DNA from: Staphylotrichum longicolle | Taxonomy: Eukaryota > Ascomycota > Sordariomycetes > Sordariales > Chaetomiaceae | Assembly (NCBI GenBank): GCA_019096155.1 | Contig: JAHCVI010000002.1 | Location: forward strand, 496,001 to 560,000 | Direction: 5' to 3' | Length of the DNA: 64,000 bases | Part shown: in pieces, positions 43,795 through 55,161 of the stretch | How the letters are laid out: every line of letters starts with the position of its first letter | Position numbering within the stretch: position 1 is the stretch's first letter | Position numbers and translations under genes: made by a program | The notes under the pieces: model-generated | Database searches by the model: none | Told to the model about the DNA's origin: nothing | The model's input: only the letters and a program-made list of their open reading frames with translations

Positions 43795-45172
43795 ATGGCC
43801 ACTCCGTCGGTCTCTCCCCCTGCGTCGGCCTTCCTCAGGGCCATCTATTCCGACCTCCTCCCTAGCCCTGCTGATGCGGCCCTCTTGGTCTTTTTTTCGG
43901 TCCTTTGGCAAAGGTGCCTGTTTGCGGCCTTGATTGACTCCTCCATCCTTCGAGATGCGTTCAAGGCCAGCATCGGCCTCTCAATACTCGCCTGCCTCCT
44001 TCTCTTTTTTATCCGGTCGCTGCGCGAGGAAAACAGAGAAACCGCGCTGGGACGGGCCAGGCAAGGTCCTCCTGTTTCCGTGTCGGACCTCTCACTTTCG
44101 CATGTTCCCCAAAAGGCACTCCTTCTCCTACTCGTACTTCACTATAGGCCTTCCCGTGGGCTTCGAGGGTCATGCGGGTGGTATGGTTTCGGTTGGGTCC
44201 AAGGGCAACCCGAGCCTGCTTTCATGGATCCTTTCAGCGTGTCCGGGAGGATGGTTTACCGTTGACGCCGGCGACTACTTGGAGCCTGGCAAGTCGGAGC
44301 TCGGTCTGCGGGGAAAGCTAGATATGTACCTTCTGGCACAGGTGAGTCTCATTCACGATATCGAGGGTAACGACCTGAGGTAGGTGTTGACTTTTCAGGG
44401 AACCGACCCGGCAGCCTATCCGTATGCGTACCTGGTTACGGCTCCTCGCTTTCTCGGGTACCACTTCAACCCTGTTTCGTTTTGGTACCTGTACGACGCC
44501 GACAAGCGCCTGGCAGCCATGATCTTGGAGGTGAACAACACGTTCGGCGAGCGACGGATGTACTTCTTGGCATCGGGCGCCGTCGGCCGAGGACGGCTTG
44601 GTTGCTCTTCTGCAGAGGAAGCAGAGCAGAGCGAGTGCTCTCCTCGAGTCTTCAAGCAGGCATGGCCAAAAGATTTCCACGTCTCACCCTTCAACTCCCG
44701 GAAAGGCTCGTACACCGTAACAGCGACCGATCCCCTAAGGCCCTCCATGCAGGGCACTGGCCCAGTTTCCGTCGCCATCAAATTGCTGTCGTCCCAAGGG
44801 CATCCCAAGTTGGTCGCCAAGTTGTTCTCCATCAACACCCCCATCGACCCTTATACCATGACAGTTTCCGACAAGCTCCGCTTCCTCGCGACCTGGAGCT
44901 GGGTCGGTCTGCTCACATACCCTCGCATCCTGAAGGAAGCGTACTGCCTGTTCTTCCACCGCAGGCTGCACGTGTGGTTTAAACCAAAACCCCTTGAGGG
45001 TACCATCTCCCGAAGAGCCAGCCCAACCGAGCAACCGGTGGGACTCATGTCGCGATGGTACGTGCGGCTGGTGCTGCGTGTGGGCGTAACGTGGATCCTC
45101 TCGTCAGTGGTAGAAACAGTCATTCCCATCTGTCGCCCGGGGCAGCCCATTCCAGGATGCACAGATGGGTGA
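43795..45172 (+). CDS. DUF1365-family protein, frameshifted and possibly degenerate at the C-terminus
   Basis: Exon 43795-44341 and exon 44399-45172 (GTGAGT donor, TTTTCAG acceptor, 57-nt intron). The N-terminus has a hydrophobic segment (SIGLSILACLLLFFIRSL) suggesting membrane attachment. DUF1365 landmarks follow: CRTSHFRMFPKRHSFSYSYF, RFLGYHFNPVSFWYLYDADK, LEVNNTFGERRMYFL and KDFHVSPFNSRKGSYTV. The first and second parts of exon 1 lie in different frames. The shift is between about 44004 (T6 run) and 44040 and needs one extra base or two missing. After KPLEGTISRRASP (about 45025) I no longer recognise family sequence, and the stop at 45172 seems early. Bacterial members occur beside FAD-dependent amine oxidases and cyclopropane synthases; biochemical function is not established. 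It may be a gene with a sequencing error or a decaying copy. Confidence 0.7.
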
Positions 45173-46505
45173 AAAATGGCTGGATATCATGGCGCAGGGG
45201 CTTGTTGTCTCAGATATGGGCCAACAAGAGCAGCAGCATGCGCTTCTTGGGTCGGATCACCGCTGGCCGTATTGGGCTTCATTTCAGACGTCGAATCCGA
45301 GTCCTCGGGTTTTCGGGTTTTCGGGGGCTGGATCCAACGGTGATAACGACGTAACGTCCTGGCATCGCTGTTGATGCAGTCAGGATGCAGGAGGGCAGAG
45401 GCAGACAGTCAAGGGAAGGGAGGGAACGGAAATTCGGAGTATCCTGGTCATGGATCGTGGAAGGAGCCGGAGTTTTGAATCCCGACGCGTTGGGAAAGCC
45501 GATGACTTACATCCACCGATGGCAGAGCTTGCAGCGCCCGCATTAGGAGAATTCCAAATACTCGACATGAGCTTGCAGCTCCCCACTGCCAATGGAACTG
45601 GTCGAGTCCGCTTGGATGGGGCATGCGGCGCAGAGGAGGGGCAAGCTTTGGTGGGGCTGTGACAAATAAGGTACCCCGCGGGGAGCTGATCTCACACAGT
45701 GGCCTGAATCTTGCAGCTGCTCTCGCAGACAACCCCCCATCCCATAGGCTGCGTTTTCTGGTTTGATCTTCCAGGTTCCGAGAACCGACAGGTGCCGGAG
45801 CTGGCTCGCCTGGACTGCAGACAAATAGACAGAATCTGAGGAATGCAATGGATTCCAGGACCTTCCCCATTGGAAAGCTCCACCACAACCACCTGCGTCC
45901 TTTGAAGGTGGGGTGCACACTGTGCTCTGAGATAAGGCATGGGAGCTCCGATACTTGGAGCTGCAAGTGCGACTGTACCTCCCCCTGGACAAACATCGAC
46001 TCGTAAAGAAATGGGACCTGCAAGCCTCGAGGTCGCTGACTCAGATCCACTGAGAGCTGAGAGATGAGATGGTGACTAAAGACCAGGCCGACGAGAATAC
46101 CCTCACTGGGTCGACTGCAGCCGAACTTGGAACCTGCTAACGTTACCCACATCTCCAGCCTCCCAACGTGCTGGATCCGTCGGCACCCGCGCGTCGAAGC
46201 TGGAAATTGGAGCTTGACGTGGCAGATCACGGCGCTCGGCGCACAGAGCTCCTCGGAGAGGTACCGGAGGAACCTGCTGCTGTGTGTACCTGCCTCACTG
46301 GTGGCTACCAGCGGATCATCCCTTCCCCAACAGTCAAGCTCCTGCATGGGCTCGTGTCGTGTATTTAAACATGTTTGGGCCGTCCCTCCCAGATCCCGCA
46401 CCTCTCCCGTCTACACAGGATAATTCACGAGTTCCAGCTTCTGAACCGCCCTTGACCAGTGCCATCCTCTCCATTCTCCAACTCGAGTGTCCCGAATAGC
46501 CCACA
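45173..46505. other. Intergenic, 3' of the DUF1365 gene and 5' of the GFA gene
   Basis: 1.3 kb. The longest open frame, 45448-46401 minus (317 codons), has no domain, and its composition looks random. No gene called. Confidence 0.5.
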
Positions 46506-47118
46506 ATGCCTCTCTCCGGCCACTGTCTCTGCAAGGCCGTCACCTACAAGGTTGACGTCGACGCGCCCCTCCTCACCGGCTACGACCACTGCGATGATTG
46601 CCAGCGCCAGTCGGGCTCGACCTACTGTGCGTGGGCCCCCCTTTGGAAAAGCCATCACTGATTCTCGACCCCGCCCCCGCATTCCCATCCCTCCCCTCCA
46701 CAGACGTCACACTCCACGACCCCACCAACCAAATACTCCCGAACCACCACGACTAACAGACCCAAAACAGCCCTCGTCGCCGTAGTGCCCAAGGACAAGC
46801 TCACCGTCGACGGCCCGATCAAGAAGTGGAAGGGCACCGGCTCGTCGGGCAACGCCGTGTGGCGCTGGTTCTGCGGCGAGTGCGGCTCCCCCATCGCCCA
46901 CGACCCCGACGCCGCCCCGGAGATCATTGCCCTCAAGGGCGGCTCGCTGGACACGGAGATCAAGAAGAACCTGAAGCCGGTATGTTCATGCATCCCTTGG
47001 GAGACTTGTTGCGTGGGTGTGGACTGACCAGAAACAGGACACCGAGATCTGGACCGTCGGCAAGCTCCCCTTCTGCCAGGAGCACTTGGCGAAGCCGTTC
47101 AAGCACATGCCGGAGTAA
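46506..47118 (+). CDS. GFA/CENP-V-fold (Mss4-like) zinc protein
   Basis: Three exons, 46506-46626, 46771-46979 and 47038-47118 (GTGCGT and GTATGT donors), 136 residues. The zinc-binding cysteines of the glutathione-dependent formaldehyde-activating enzyme (GFA) fold are present: CLC (7, 9), CDDC (29, 32) and CGEC (75, 78), within GHCLCKAVTY, YDHCDDCQRQSGS and WRWFCGECGSPI. The C-terminal PFCQEHLAKPFKHMPE is typical of fungal members. The family name comes from bacterial Gfa, but most fungal paralogues have no proven activity. The start ATG sits in a CCACAATGCC context, and all exon phases agree. Confidence 0.93.
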
Positions 47119-47603
47119 ATGATGACGGGAGGGCATCGGGGATTGGATGAGATTATATTATATATACATGAGTGCATTAGGCGTGAGACTGGCCCCTCTC
47201 GATGGGTGGTTCAAGCCAGGATACATGTGCCCTGCTCCTGACTATGCAGGTTTGTTGGCAACGCGAACAAATGAACTTGATGTTTCGGTTCAAGTCAATT
47301 CACCAATGCCGTCCTTTTCCTCCTGTGATTTGATGCAAGTAGGTGCCGGCCTCGCTCTTCCAAGAGACACCTGCCACAAAACCAGAAAAGAGTTGAGTGA
47401 AATACGAATTGACATGTGGTGGAAAGGTAATTACGAAAAGTAAGACTCAAATCCCACATCCTCCTCTAAGGCCCTACCTGATTCCGCCCGTCAAAACCGC
47501 CAGAGAAGTGAAAAGAAGAAAGATACAACACACCAGCCCTCTCCTCGCCAAAATTACCCCGACTCACTTGGCACTCTCAGTCTCCAACCTCGTCAACTCA
47601 AAC
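47119..47603. other. Intergenic between convergent 3' ends
   Basis: 485 bp, including TATATTATATATAC just after the GFA stop, suitable as a 3'-end signal. No gene. Confidence 0.6.
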
Positions 47604-50600
47604 TCACCCCAACAAGCCCCTCAACGCCGCCTTTACCAGCCCCAACAGCCCCTGCCCACCGACCACCACCCCATCTCCCCCCGCCCCAGCAGCAGCAGCA
47701 GTGCCAGCCGCAAGCGCCACCCCGCCAAACCTCTCCGGCCCAACAACCGCCTTGACCTGCGCCAGCAGCTCCGCCAAGCCCGTCGCCCCGCCCAGAGGCA
47801 GTTGCAGGCCGAGGAGCAGCCGCGTCTTGAACGCCGACGAGTCGCGCATGGGCACCGCGTTGGGCGCCACGGCGCGCGACCACGCCGCGACGGCGTCGAG
47901 GAACCCCGCGCCGGAGCCGACGCCGCAGGCGGTGGTGGTGGTGGAGGAGGAGGAGTTGTAGAAGCGCGGGAGAACAAAGTTGGTCTGGGCGAGGTAGCCC
48001 GGGTGCAGGGACAGGGAGGGGTAGGAGCAGGCGGGGGAGGCGGAGAGGTAGTATTCCTTGTTGTTTGTGGCGAGGGGTTGGGGGCAGGCGAAGTGCGTGC
48101 GGAGGGTCGCGGCGAAGGTGTCGTAGTGGGCGGCGCAGTCGTCTTGTTTGTCTGTTTTTTTGGGCGGGGGGGGTGGTTAGTCATGTTGTTGTTGTTGGGA
48201 AGAGAGAAAAGGGGGGGGGGGACGTACTCAGATCGAAACCGTCGAGGACGGCGGAGCCAAAGGGGCGGAGGGCGGGGTCGACGTGCCCGGCGGGGCCGAA
48301 CAGCTCCCAGACGCGGTCGGCAAAGGTGATGGCCGCTTGGTCTGAGGCGAGGGGGAGCGAGTTGCCGGCGCCGCCGATGCTGAGGAAGATCTTCTTGCCG
48401 TACTTGGTCTGGCACTGGGTGATGTCGGACTCGAGGGTGGGGTAGAAGGCGAGGCCGGGCGCGAGCTGCTTCATGAGGGAGGTTTGCGTGCTCGTGAAGG
48501 AGGGGCTCTGCTCGGGTTTGTTAGTGGCGGCGGTGGAAGGGGGAACAGGAGAGGGCGGACATACCAGCTGCAGACGCGGGTAGATACCATCGCCAAAAAC
48601 CACATGGGTCAAGAAACCCAGGATCACGATGTCTACGTTGGGATCGGCGCAGGTCTCGGACAGAGACCTCTTCTCGACTGTCTCTGGCTGGCCGTAGTTG
48701 ACAGCGACATTGTCCGGCGAGCGTGGGTTGAAAACGGACGCCGCAGGCTCGACAACCGGTGTAGGCACGGCAATGGCAGGCTGTCCATTCCCTGCTGGGA
48801 TGCTGGACACAGCAGGAATCACGCTCGTCAAGAATCCAGGGACGCCGCTCGCACCAGACCGCGACGGGATGCCTTGCGCAGGAACGCTGGGAACAGCAAC
48901 ACCAGGGCCAGTGGGAACCGGCGCCCCAACAGAGGCGAGCAGACTGGAGAGTTGAGCCAACAGGTCAGGGACGCCTGGTGCCGGGCTACCGACGCTCGGC
49001 CGAGACGTAACAGCAGGCGTCGGGACGGCGGGCTGGCCGGTGAGCAGATCGGAAATCGAGCTCAGCAAGTCTGGGATGAGTCTCGTCTGCGTAGCCACGG
49101 CACCAGAAAGTGAACTGAGTAGGTCCGAGATGGCAGCAGTTGGGACGCCGACAGGAGGCGCAGAAATGGCCGGACTGGACACTGCGACGGATGCGCCCGG
49201 GCTAGTCCCGGCGGAACCGCCAGGAAGACCTGCCGAGACGACAGGAGGAACGGGCAGGCTCGGTTTGGGAATGACAACTCCTGGAAGGCTCCCGGACGGG
49301 ACATTGATGCCCGGAAGAGAGCCGGAGGGAGCCGTAGGCACCGGCCGACCACTGGGGGAGGGCAATACGGGAGGAAGCACGCCTCCTGAAACCGACAGGC
49401 TGGGCAATGGCACTCCAGGAATCGATACTGATGGCAATGCGACCCCAGGGCCGGATGCAGAGGGAAGAGATACTGACGGGATGGAAGGCCGTGGGATGGA
49501 TACCGAAGGCAGCTGCACCGGCGGAACCGACAGGGACGGAACCTGCACGGGTGGCACCGGAAGGGAACCTCCCGGGACGGATGCCGACGGCACAGGTAGA
49601 TTTATCGATGGTACAGCAACCCCAGGGCCCGACTGGGATGGGACGGACACCGGTGGAAGAGATACGCCAGGCGCAGAGGGTCCTCGAACAGGGATCGTAG
49701 CGGAGGGAACTGGAACCGCGGGCGTTGAGATGGCCGGCACAGAGTTCCCGGGAATCGAGACGGACGGAACCGCTAGACTGGGAATCGGCAGCGAAACCGA
49801 CGGGATGGAGATTGCAGGCAGCGAGCCCCGGGGTACGGAAACGGAAGGGATTGACCCCGAAGGCCGGGTCAAAGAGGGGAGTGAAAGAGCAGGACCTGAG
49901 ACCGACGGGAGGGTGACTGGCGGCACAGAGATACCGGGCCGAACGCCTCCCGGATTGGAGGCCGAAGGCAGCGAGACTTGCGGCAGGGAAACGGATGGGA
50001 GCCAGCCCGAGGGCAGAGAGATCGCAGGTGATGGAGCTGAGACGCCAGGGCCCGATGAGCCGGCGCTAGGCAGCGAGACTGGCGGCACTGAGACGGAGGG
50101 CACGGCAATCGATGGCAACGAGACAGCAGGGCCCGAAGCTGATGGAGCAGGCGGCGCTCCGCTCGGGCTGGAGGCGGACGGGGCCGGTGCCGCACTCTGG
50201 TTGGAGGCGGAAGGAGCCGGTGGGGCACTGGCGCTCGAGGCAGACGGAGTCGGTGCTACGCCAGGACCCGAGGATGATGAAACCGGTGGGCGCACACCAG
50301 GGACTGAGACCGGAGGAAGCGACACTGACGGGACCGACCCCGACGGCAGCTGCACTGAAGGCAACGGAACCCCAGGAACAGAAACAGACGGCGGTTGCAC
50401 CGATGGCACACTAACCGAGGGGAGCGAACCCGAGGGGACAGATGGCGCGGGCACCGAGACTCCTGGAACCCCCAAAGAGGGCAGAGAAACCGGCGGCAGG
50501 GAGATCGAGGGCGATCCCAGGCTGGGAACTGGCGCACCGCTAACCGAACCTACAGGAGGCGCAACCGAAGGCACAGAAATTGAAGGGACGGACAGCGAAG

Positions 50601-51775
50601 GCAAGCCCACCGACACAGAAGGCTGGACGGATGATTCGGACAGGCCAATCGAAGGCAGGCCAACGCTGGGGAGTGGCACGCCGCCGAGAGAGCCACTCGG
50701 GACCGCAACTGACCCTCCTACCGATGGGATAGGAGGGCCGGCCGAGCCCGCTGGTGCCGAGATTGAAGGCAGAGAGGCTGCCGGCACGGAGACCGAGGGC
50801 AAGCCCAGCGACGGGGAGCCGCCGATAGAGACTCCAGGGACGCTGATTGAAGGCAACCCTAAACTGGGTACCGGCAGTCCGCCGCTGGAAACCGCAGGGC
50901 TAGTTATCGAGGGCAGCACGACCCCCGGCAACGAGACGGATGGCAGTCCCAGCGAGAGCGAAGGCCCCGTCGAAGCGCCCGGCGCAGACTCTGAACCCCT
51001 GACGGGAGTAGGACCGACTGCAGGCTGTGTGGCCGAAGGGCGGGTTGCCGGCGCCGACAAGGACGGAAGCCCCAGGGAGATGCCGATCGAGACGTCCGGC
51101 AGAGAGATCGATGGATGCCCCGGCGTGGGAACGGCAGAAGCGCTTCCGCTTGCAAGGCCCGCGGTCACGCGTGGAACGCACTCGGAAGGTTGGCCGCCCA
51201 AGCCCACGCCCACGCCCACGCCCACTGGCGTGGCGGCAGCCACTCCATGGACTGTGACTGTCGACGTGACAGTAAGAACCTGGGCGCCTGAGGACGCGTC
51301 AGCAAGAAACCCAAAGTACCATATCTGCAGTCTCCTTACCAAGAGCCTGGGCAATAGCGAGCTGATCGAGGATTGTCACGCTGTCACCGATCAAGATGGC
51401 GCGTACAGTCTCGAGGACATCCGAGAGGGGAGGCACCACGCCTCCTAGTATCCGGAGCAGGTTGTTGAGGAGACCCGTGTCTCTGGTTTCCGAGTACGCA
51501 GAGATCTGGCCGTAGATGGCTTGGAGTTGAGTTAGCAGCTGGGCGAGGTGGGCTGGTGTGAGCTCGGGAGTGGCTGTCTGGCGTCTTTGTCCACGGTGCA
51601 AGTCTTCCGAACGGCGATGGGAGCGTGCTCCGTCGAGGTCGGGGTGTCCGGCTGGGGCGAAAAGGGGGCCATTACTCCGGGCGGCGGGTGTCGTTGGACT
51701 CTCGGCCTTTGCGAATGCTGAGGTGGCCGAGATGCCGGAAAGAACGAGGGGAATAAAACCTACAAAGTGCTTCAT
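47604..51775 (-). CDS. Secreted giant Pro/Ser/Val-repeat protein with C-terminal GH18 (class III chitinase-like) domain, catalytic motif altered
   Basis: Exons 51775-51340, 51287-48565, 48507-48228 and 48151-47604 give 1328 residues. MKHFVGFIPLVLSGISATSAFA is a signal-like N-terminus. A helical segment (about 65-145) is followed by roughly 700 residues of imperfect PSxSLP/VPSVS repeats (about 190-890) and more Pro/Ser/Ala-rich sequence. The GH18 barrel begins near 1005 (NVAVNYGQ): DIVILGFLTHV, GLAFYPTLESDI and KKIFLSIGGAGNSL. The catalytic strand, rebuilt across the last intron (GTACGT donor, CTAAC branch, ACAG acceptor), reads LDGFDLNKQDDCAAHYDTF. In active GH18 enzymes the pattern is DxxDxDxE; here the third Asp is Asn1147 and the catalytic Glu is Gln1149. 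Later strands are recognisable (EYYLSASPACSYPS, RLLLGLQLP, FGGVALAAG). It is probably a wall-associated carbohydrate-binding or structural protein, not an active chitinase. Confidence 0.83.
49240..51120 (-). repeat. Coding repeat region (PSVSVP/PSISLP units)
   Basis: The minus strand encodes scores of short proline/serine units such as LPSVSLP, VPSISVP and LPSGSVP. The DNA is not an exact tandem repeat; synonymous codons vary between units, so the array is old or selected at protein level. The plus strand is also open across the region but reads an artefactual Gly/Thr/Glu-rich frame. Confidence 0.85.
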
Positions 51776-54219
51776 CTTGTCCTGCTTCTGGGCCCTCTGG
51801 CGCGCTGCTGAACCAAGAAGCTCATCTCAACCCCCTCAAGCCCCATACATATATACTGGCATCGCGAGCCATTCTGGACACACTACGATGGACGTGTTTT
51901 GTTAACTTGTCAATACATTTGAACTCGGAATGCCCAGGTCGGCTGCTAAGATGATCCCATTGTGGTCGTCGGCCCGTCGACAGACATGTCAGCTTGCCAG
52001 GTCCTCGGTCTATCGCAGCAATGCTGGAGGTTCCAGCGTCTGGAATGCGAAATGGCATATGGGGGTGGGATGTTACCGCCAAACACGATCGGCCTCAGGA
52101 ATGAATGATCTGGGACAAGTGGAAGCTGAGACAGCATCTCGGTTCTTCTTGGTCTAGGCTTCTAAACGGGTTGTTTGTCGAGACAGGGAACGGCCCATGG
52201 CCCTGATCGGCAAAGAGGCATCGACTCGATTGCACTTGGTCAATAAAACTGCAGGATGCGCTTGCATCGGGACCCTCGAGCGAAAGTGTTGGGTCGATGC
52301 CCAGACCGTTGGGTTTGTCACCAGACCGTGTCGGCGTACGGCGCTGCTCTCCGAGAGAGTTTCAAGAGACCATGGGTGTGTCTGAAACAGGAATCGTGAT
52401 CGTTATGGGACGCGGGCCGAGACTGGTCCTATGTACGGAGCGCTGTTTACTGGTGGCAGTTCCCAAAATCGTGGCTCCGGCTAACTATGAATTATGGGGA
52501 ACTGGCGATGTGCGGTTGTTCCTGCAATGGGCGGTTTCCCTCTGTGCATGTGCATTTGGCGCCTAGATGCCTTGGTTGGGAATTGATTGGCCTCGTAAGT
52601 CTCTTTGACGAAGTGCGGGCGCAAGGAGTTCTCGGCGTCGGGGTGAGACGGTCGCAGCATTGCCCTCCGTGTCCAAGCCTGTCGGCGGGTTGCATTGCCC
52701 GTCAACCTAAGAGGCGCAATCTGAGGGTGCGTGGCCGAGGTGGCCAACGAAATTGATCCCATTCCGATCGGGGAGAGTGGAAACCCCAGAACCTCATCGG
52801 CTCCCTTGACTGGGTTCCCGGCTGGACCGGGTCGAACAGGGCAGGGGAATGATTGTCAGACTGAGAAGGCGAGGAGATTTCTGGCTGTGGTTAGCCGGGC
52901 TGATCACGTTCCACGTCCCACGTCTCATGTGTGTGGACGGCGTGAGACCTCAGCAGGTCAAGGTGGATGCGCTGGATGCGACCGTCGTAAAAAAGGGAAG
53001 CCAGCCGCTCTGCCCCCAACAACCGCGCTCTCCCCCGATTCCATTCATGACCCAAAGTTTGCCCAAACCGGTTTGGTCTTGGAGTCTGTGCCGGTGCAGA
53101 TGTGTCGCAACCCAACATGAGGAAGGCGCAGTGAGATGATGGATGCTGAGGGAGCTGGGAAGGCGCCACTTCTCCTCTCTGCATTCCCAGATCCCATTCA
53201 ATACATCGCAGCAGGCATCTCGTTGCTGCCTGTTCATGTTTTTTTGAACCAGCGCTTGCGTCATGGATTTGGAGCTACCGGGGGATCGTGGCCTGGAACT
53301 CCGCGGTTTTGCAGCATGCGCGATGATCGGAAGGGAAACGGGGTTTGAGTAAGTGCGGGCGGAGGGCGAGATTGTGAAAAGATGCAGGGCGCACCTGGGC
53401 GACCCAGTTCTGGGCGCTCCGAACTTCTCCTGAACTCGGCATTCAAGCCTCGTGCTGGGGCGCGAACAGGAGACACCACTTTCGTGAGCCCTCCACCAAC
53501 GAGGAAAGGCCTGGCAAACGGAGGGGCCGTCATGTTGAAAATCACTTGGGCGCGCAATTTGGCTGGCGTGCAGGCCCCGTCGGCGGAACGGCCTGCCATT
53601 GGCGGGCGCGGTCGGCTGAAAGGTACGGGGGTACTTCGGGTTGGGGTTGGCAATGGGGATGCAGCGCAAATGCAAAGACGAGACTCCCTTGTTGGAGACT
53701 CCGCGCAGTGTCCCCCTCGGTTCCTGCGAACAAGTCAACTGCCCGACCTGATTCTTTGGCAGCATGAAGGCAAAACAGGTGGACGCCCGCCGCCTCACCA
53801 TGGCTGCGAGGGCTCCAAACTTTTCCAGACCCGTCCCATGATTCTCCTTCCCATCCTCCCCCAACCCAACCGAATGCCCACCACGCTCGCATCACCACTT
53901 TCATCGCCGCCCTCAGCGGACCAGCCCGAGTCCCGTTGTCGCCGACGCGAAATAAAAGTGCGACGCCAAAAGTCGATACGGCACATTCTCACCCCAAGCT
54001 GATTGTGTGCGCCCCTTGCACGCCCAGCCAGTGGATCGCCCGTCTCCCCGAGCCATCCAGCCCGGGCCAAAGCATCATCATTCGTGACAAAGCCACTTTT
54101 CTCCTTCTTTACCACCTCCATCACCACCTCCTCCCCGTCGTCGTCCCTGCCCCTTGCGCATCCAGCCATCAAGAGCGCCCCAACCACCCACCGCATCGCA
54201 CGCTATTTTGTCAGCGGTG
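51776..54219. other. Divergent intergenic region (2.4 kb)
   Basis: Promoters of the GH18 protein (leftward) and ies4 (rightward). Open frames of up to about 300 codons (52950-53864 minus) have no recognisable domain. An ACGCGAAA motif lies about 270 bp before ies4. No gene called. Confidence 0.5.
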
Positions 54220-55161
54220 ATGGCACCCTCCAGCAAGAACGCTGCCGCGGCCAAGGACCGGCGCAAGTCGAGCAACACGGCCGCCGCCGCCGTCACGAGT
54301 GCACCGTCTTCCAAGCCCAGCCTCCTCGTCACGCTCAATGTGCCGTCCGAGAAGCTCCGGGCCATAGTCGACCCGGATTTCGTCAAGGAAGACACCCCCG
54401 TCAAGCAGTCGCCTGCTGCAGCGCCCAATTCGGGCACCGAGAACGCATCCGACTCGGCTCCCAACTCGCCTCCGGCAGGCACTCCCGCAGCTCAGTCAGC
54501 CACGATGGGCCCGCCCGCCGAGGGTCCCAAGAAGAAGGGTGTCAAGAGGAATGCAGCCGCTGCGGCAAATGGCAATGGGGAGCCCAAGGTCAGAGGGAAA
54601 CCCGGACCCAAGAAGAAGCAGAAGCTGTAAGTGCTAGTTGCCCAGGTTCCTCACTCCTTGTCGCGCAGCATCTCCTGGTCGCCGATTGTTCGACCCCTTG
54701 CCACATCCTCCCCCTCCTTTCCCCAACCCCCAGGCATTGCCTTGGCTCCTGGCTAACCATGGCACAGTGACGACGGAACGGGCGAAGGCGGTCGTGGCTC
54801 CCTTGCGGCGCACAAACTCGGTCCCAAGGCCAACCAGGGTGCCATCAACGCCGGGCTACGAGCGCTGGACCGGTCTGGAAAGCCCTGCCGGAAGTGGGAT
54901 AGAGGCGGCTTCAAACTCAAGAGCTTTACGGGCGTCGTCTGGGAGATCCCGCGGTGGACCGCACCGCCGAGGCCGCGGCCCGAGTCGTCGGCCGACGGGT
55001 CCACGCCTGCCTCGGACAGCAGCAACAAGGAGAACAAGGAGGACAACAGCCAGGTCAAGAGCGAGGCGAGCAACAATGGCGGCGGAGATATTGAGATGCA
55101 GGGCACCCCAAGCTTCGCTGCCGACAACTCCCCCGCGCCGGTCGCCATTTCCGCTGCATGA
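54220..55161 (+). CDS. ies4: INO80 chromatin-remodelling complex subunit Ies4
   Basis: Exons 54220-54626 and 54768-55161, 266 residues. GTAAGT donor; acceptor CACAG preceded by a CTAAC branch site. The N-terminal part is Ala/Ser/Lys-rich, with SLLVTLNVPSEKLRAIVDPD. The basic PKVRGKPGPKKKQKL leads across the intron into HKLGPKANQGAINAGLRALD and CRKWDRGGFKLKSFTGVVWE. The W...KSF(S/T)G block aligns by eye with the conserved core of yeast Ies4. An acidic, Asn/Ser-rich tail ends the protein. Ies4 is a fungal-specific INO80 subunit phosphorylated by Mec1/Tel1 in the checkpoint response in yeast. The longer upstream open frame begins with a non-ATG codon, so the ATG at 54220 is preferred. Confidence 0.78.

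Noticed and set aside
45448..46401. 317-codon minus-strand open frame between the DUF1365 and GFA genes
   Set aside because: No domain, signal peptide or intron logic; composition and codon use look random compared with the flanking genes.
49040..51448. 802-codon plus-strand frame opposite the GH18 repeat region
   Set aside because: It is the antisense reading of the Pro/Ser repeats, giving a Gly/Thr/Glu pattern; the minus strand has the signal peptide, introns and GH18 domain.
941..55161. Functional cluster of cell-cycle genes (Cdc14-SIN, TACC, BRCT, Cdt1, Ies4)
   Set aside because: They are interspersed with unrelated metabolic genes, and such families are numerous enough for chance proximity.
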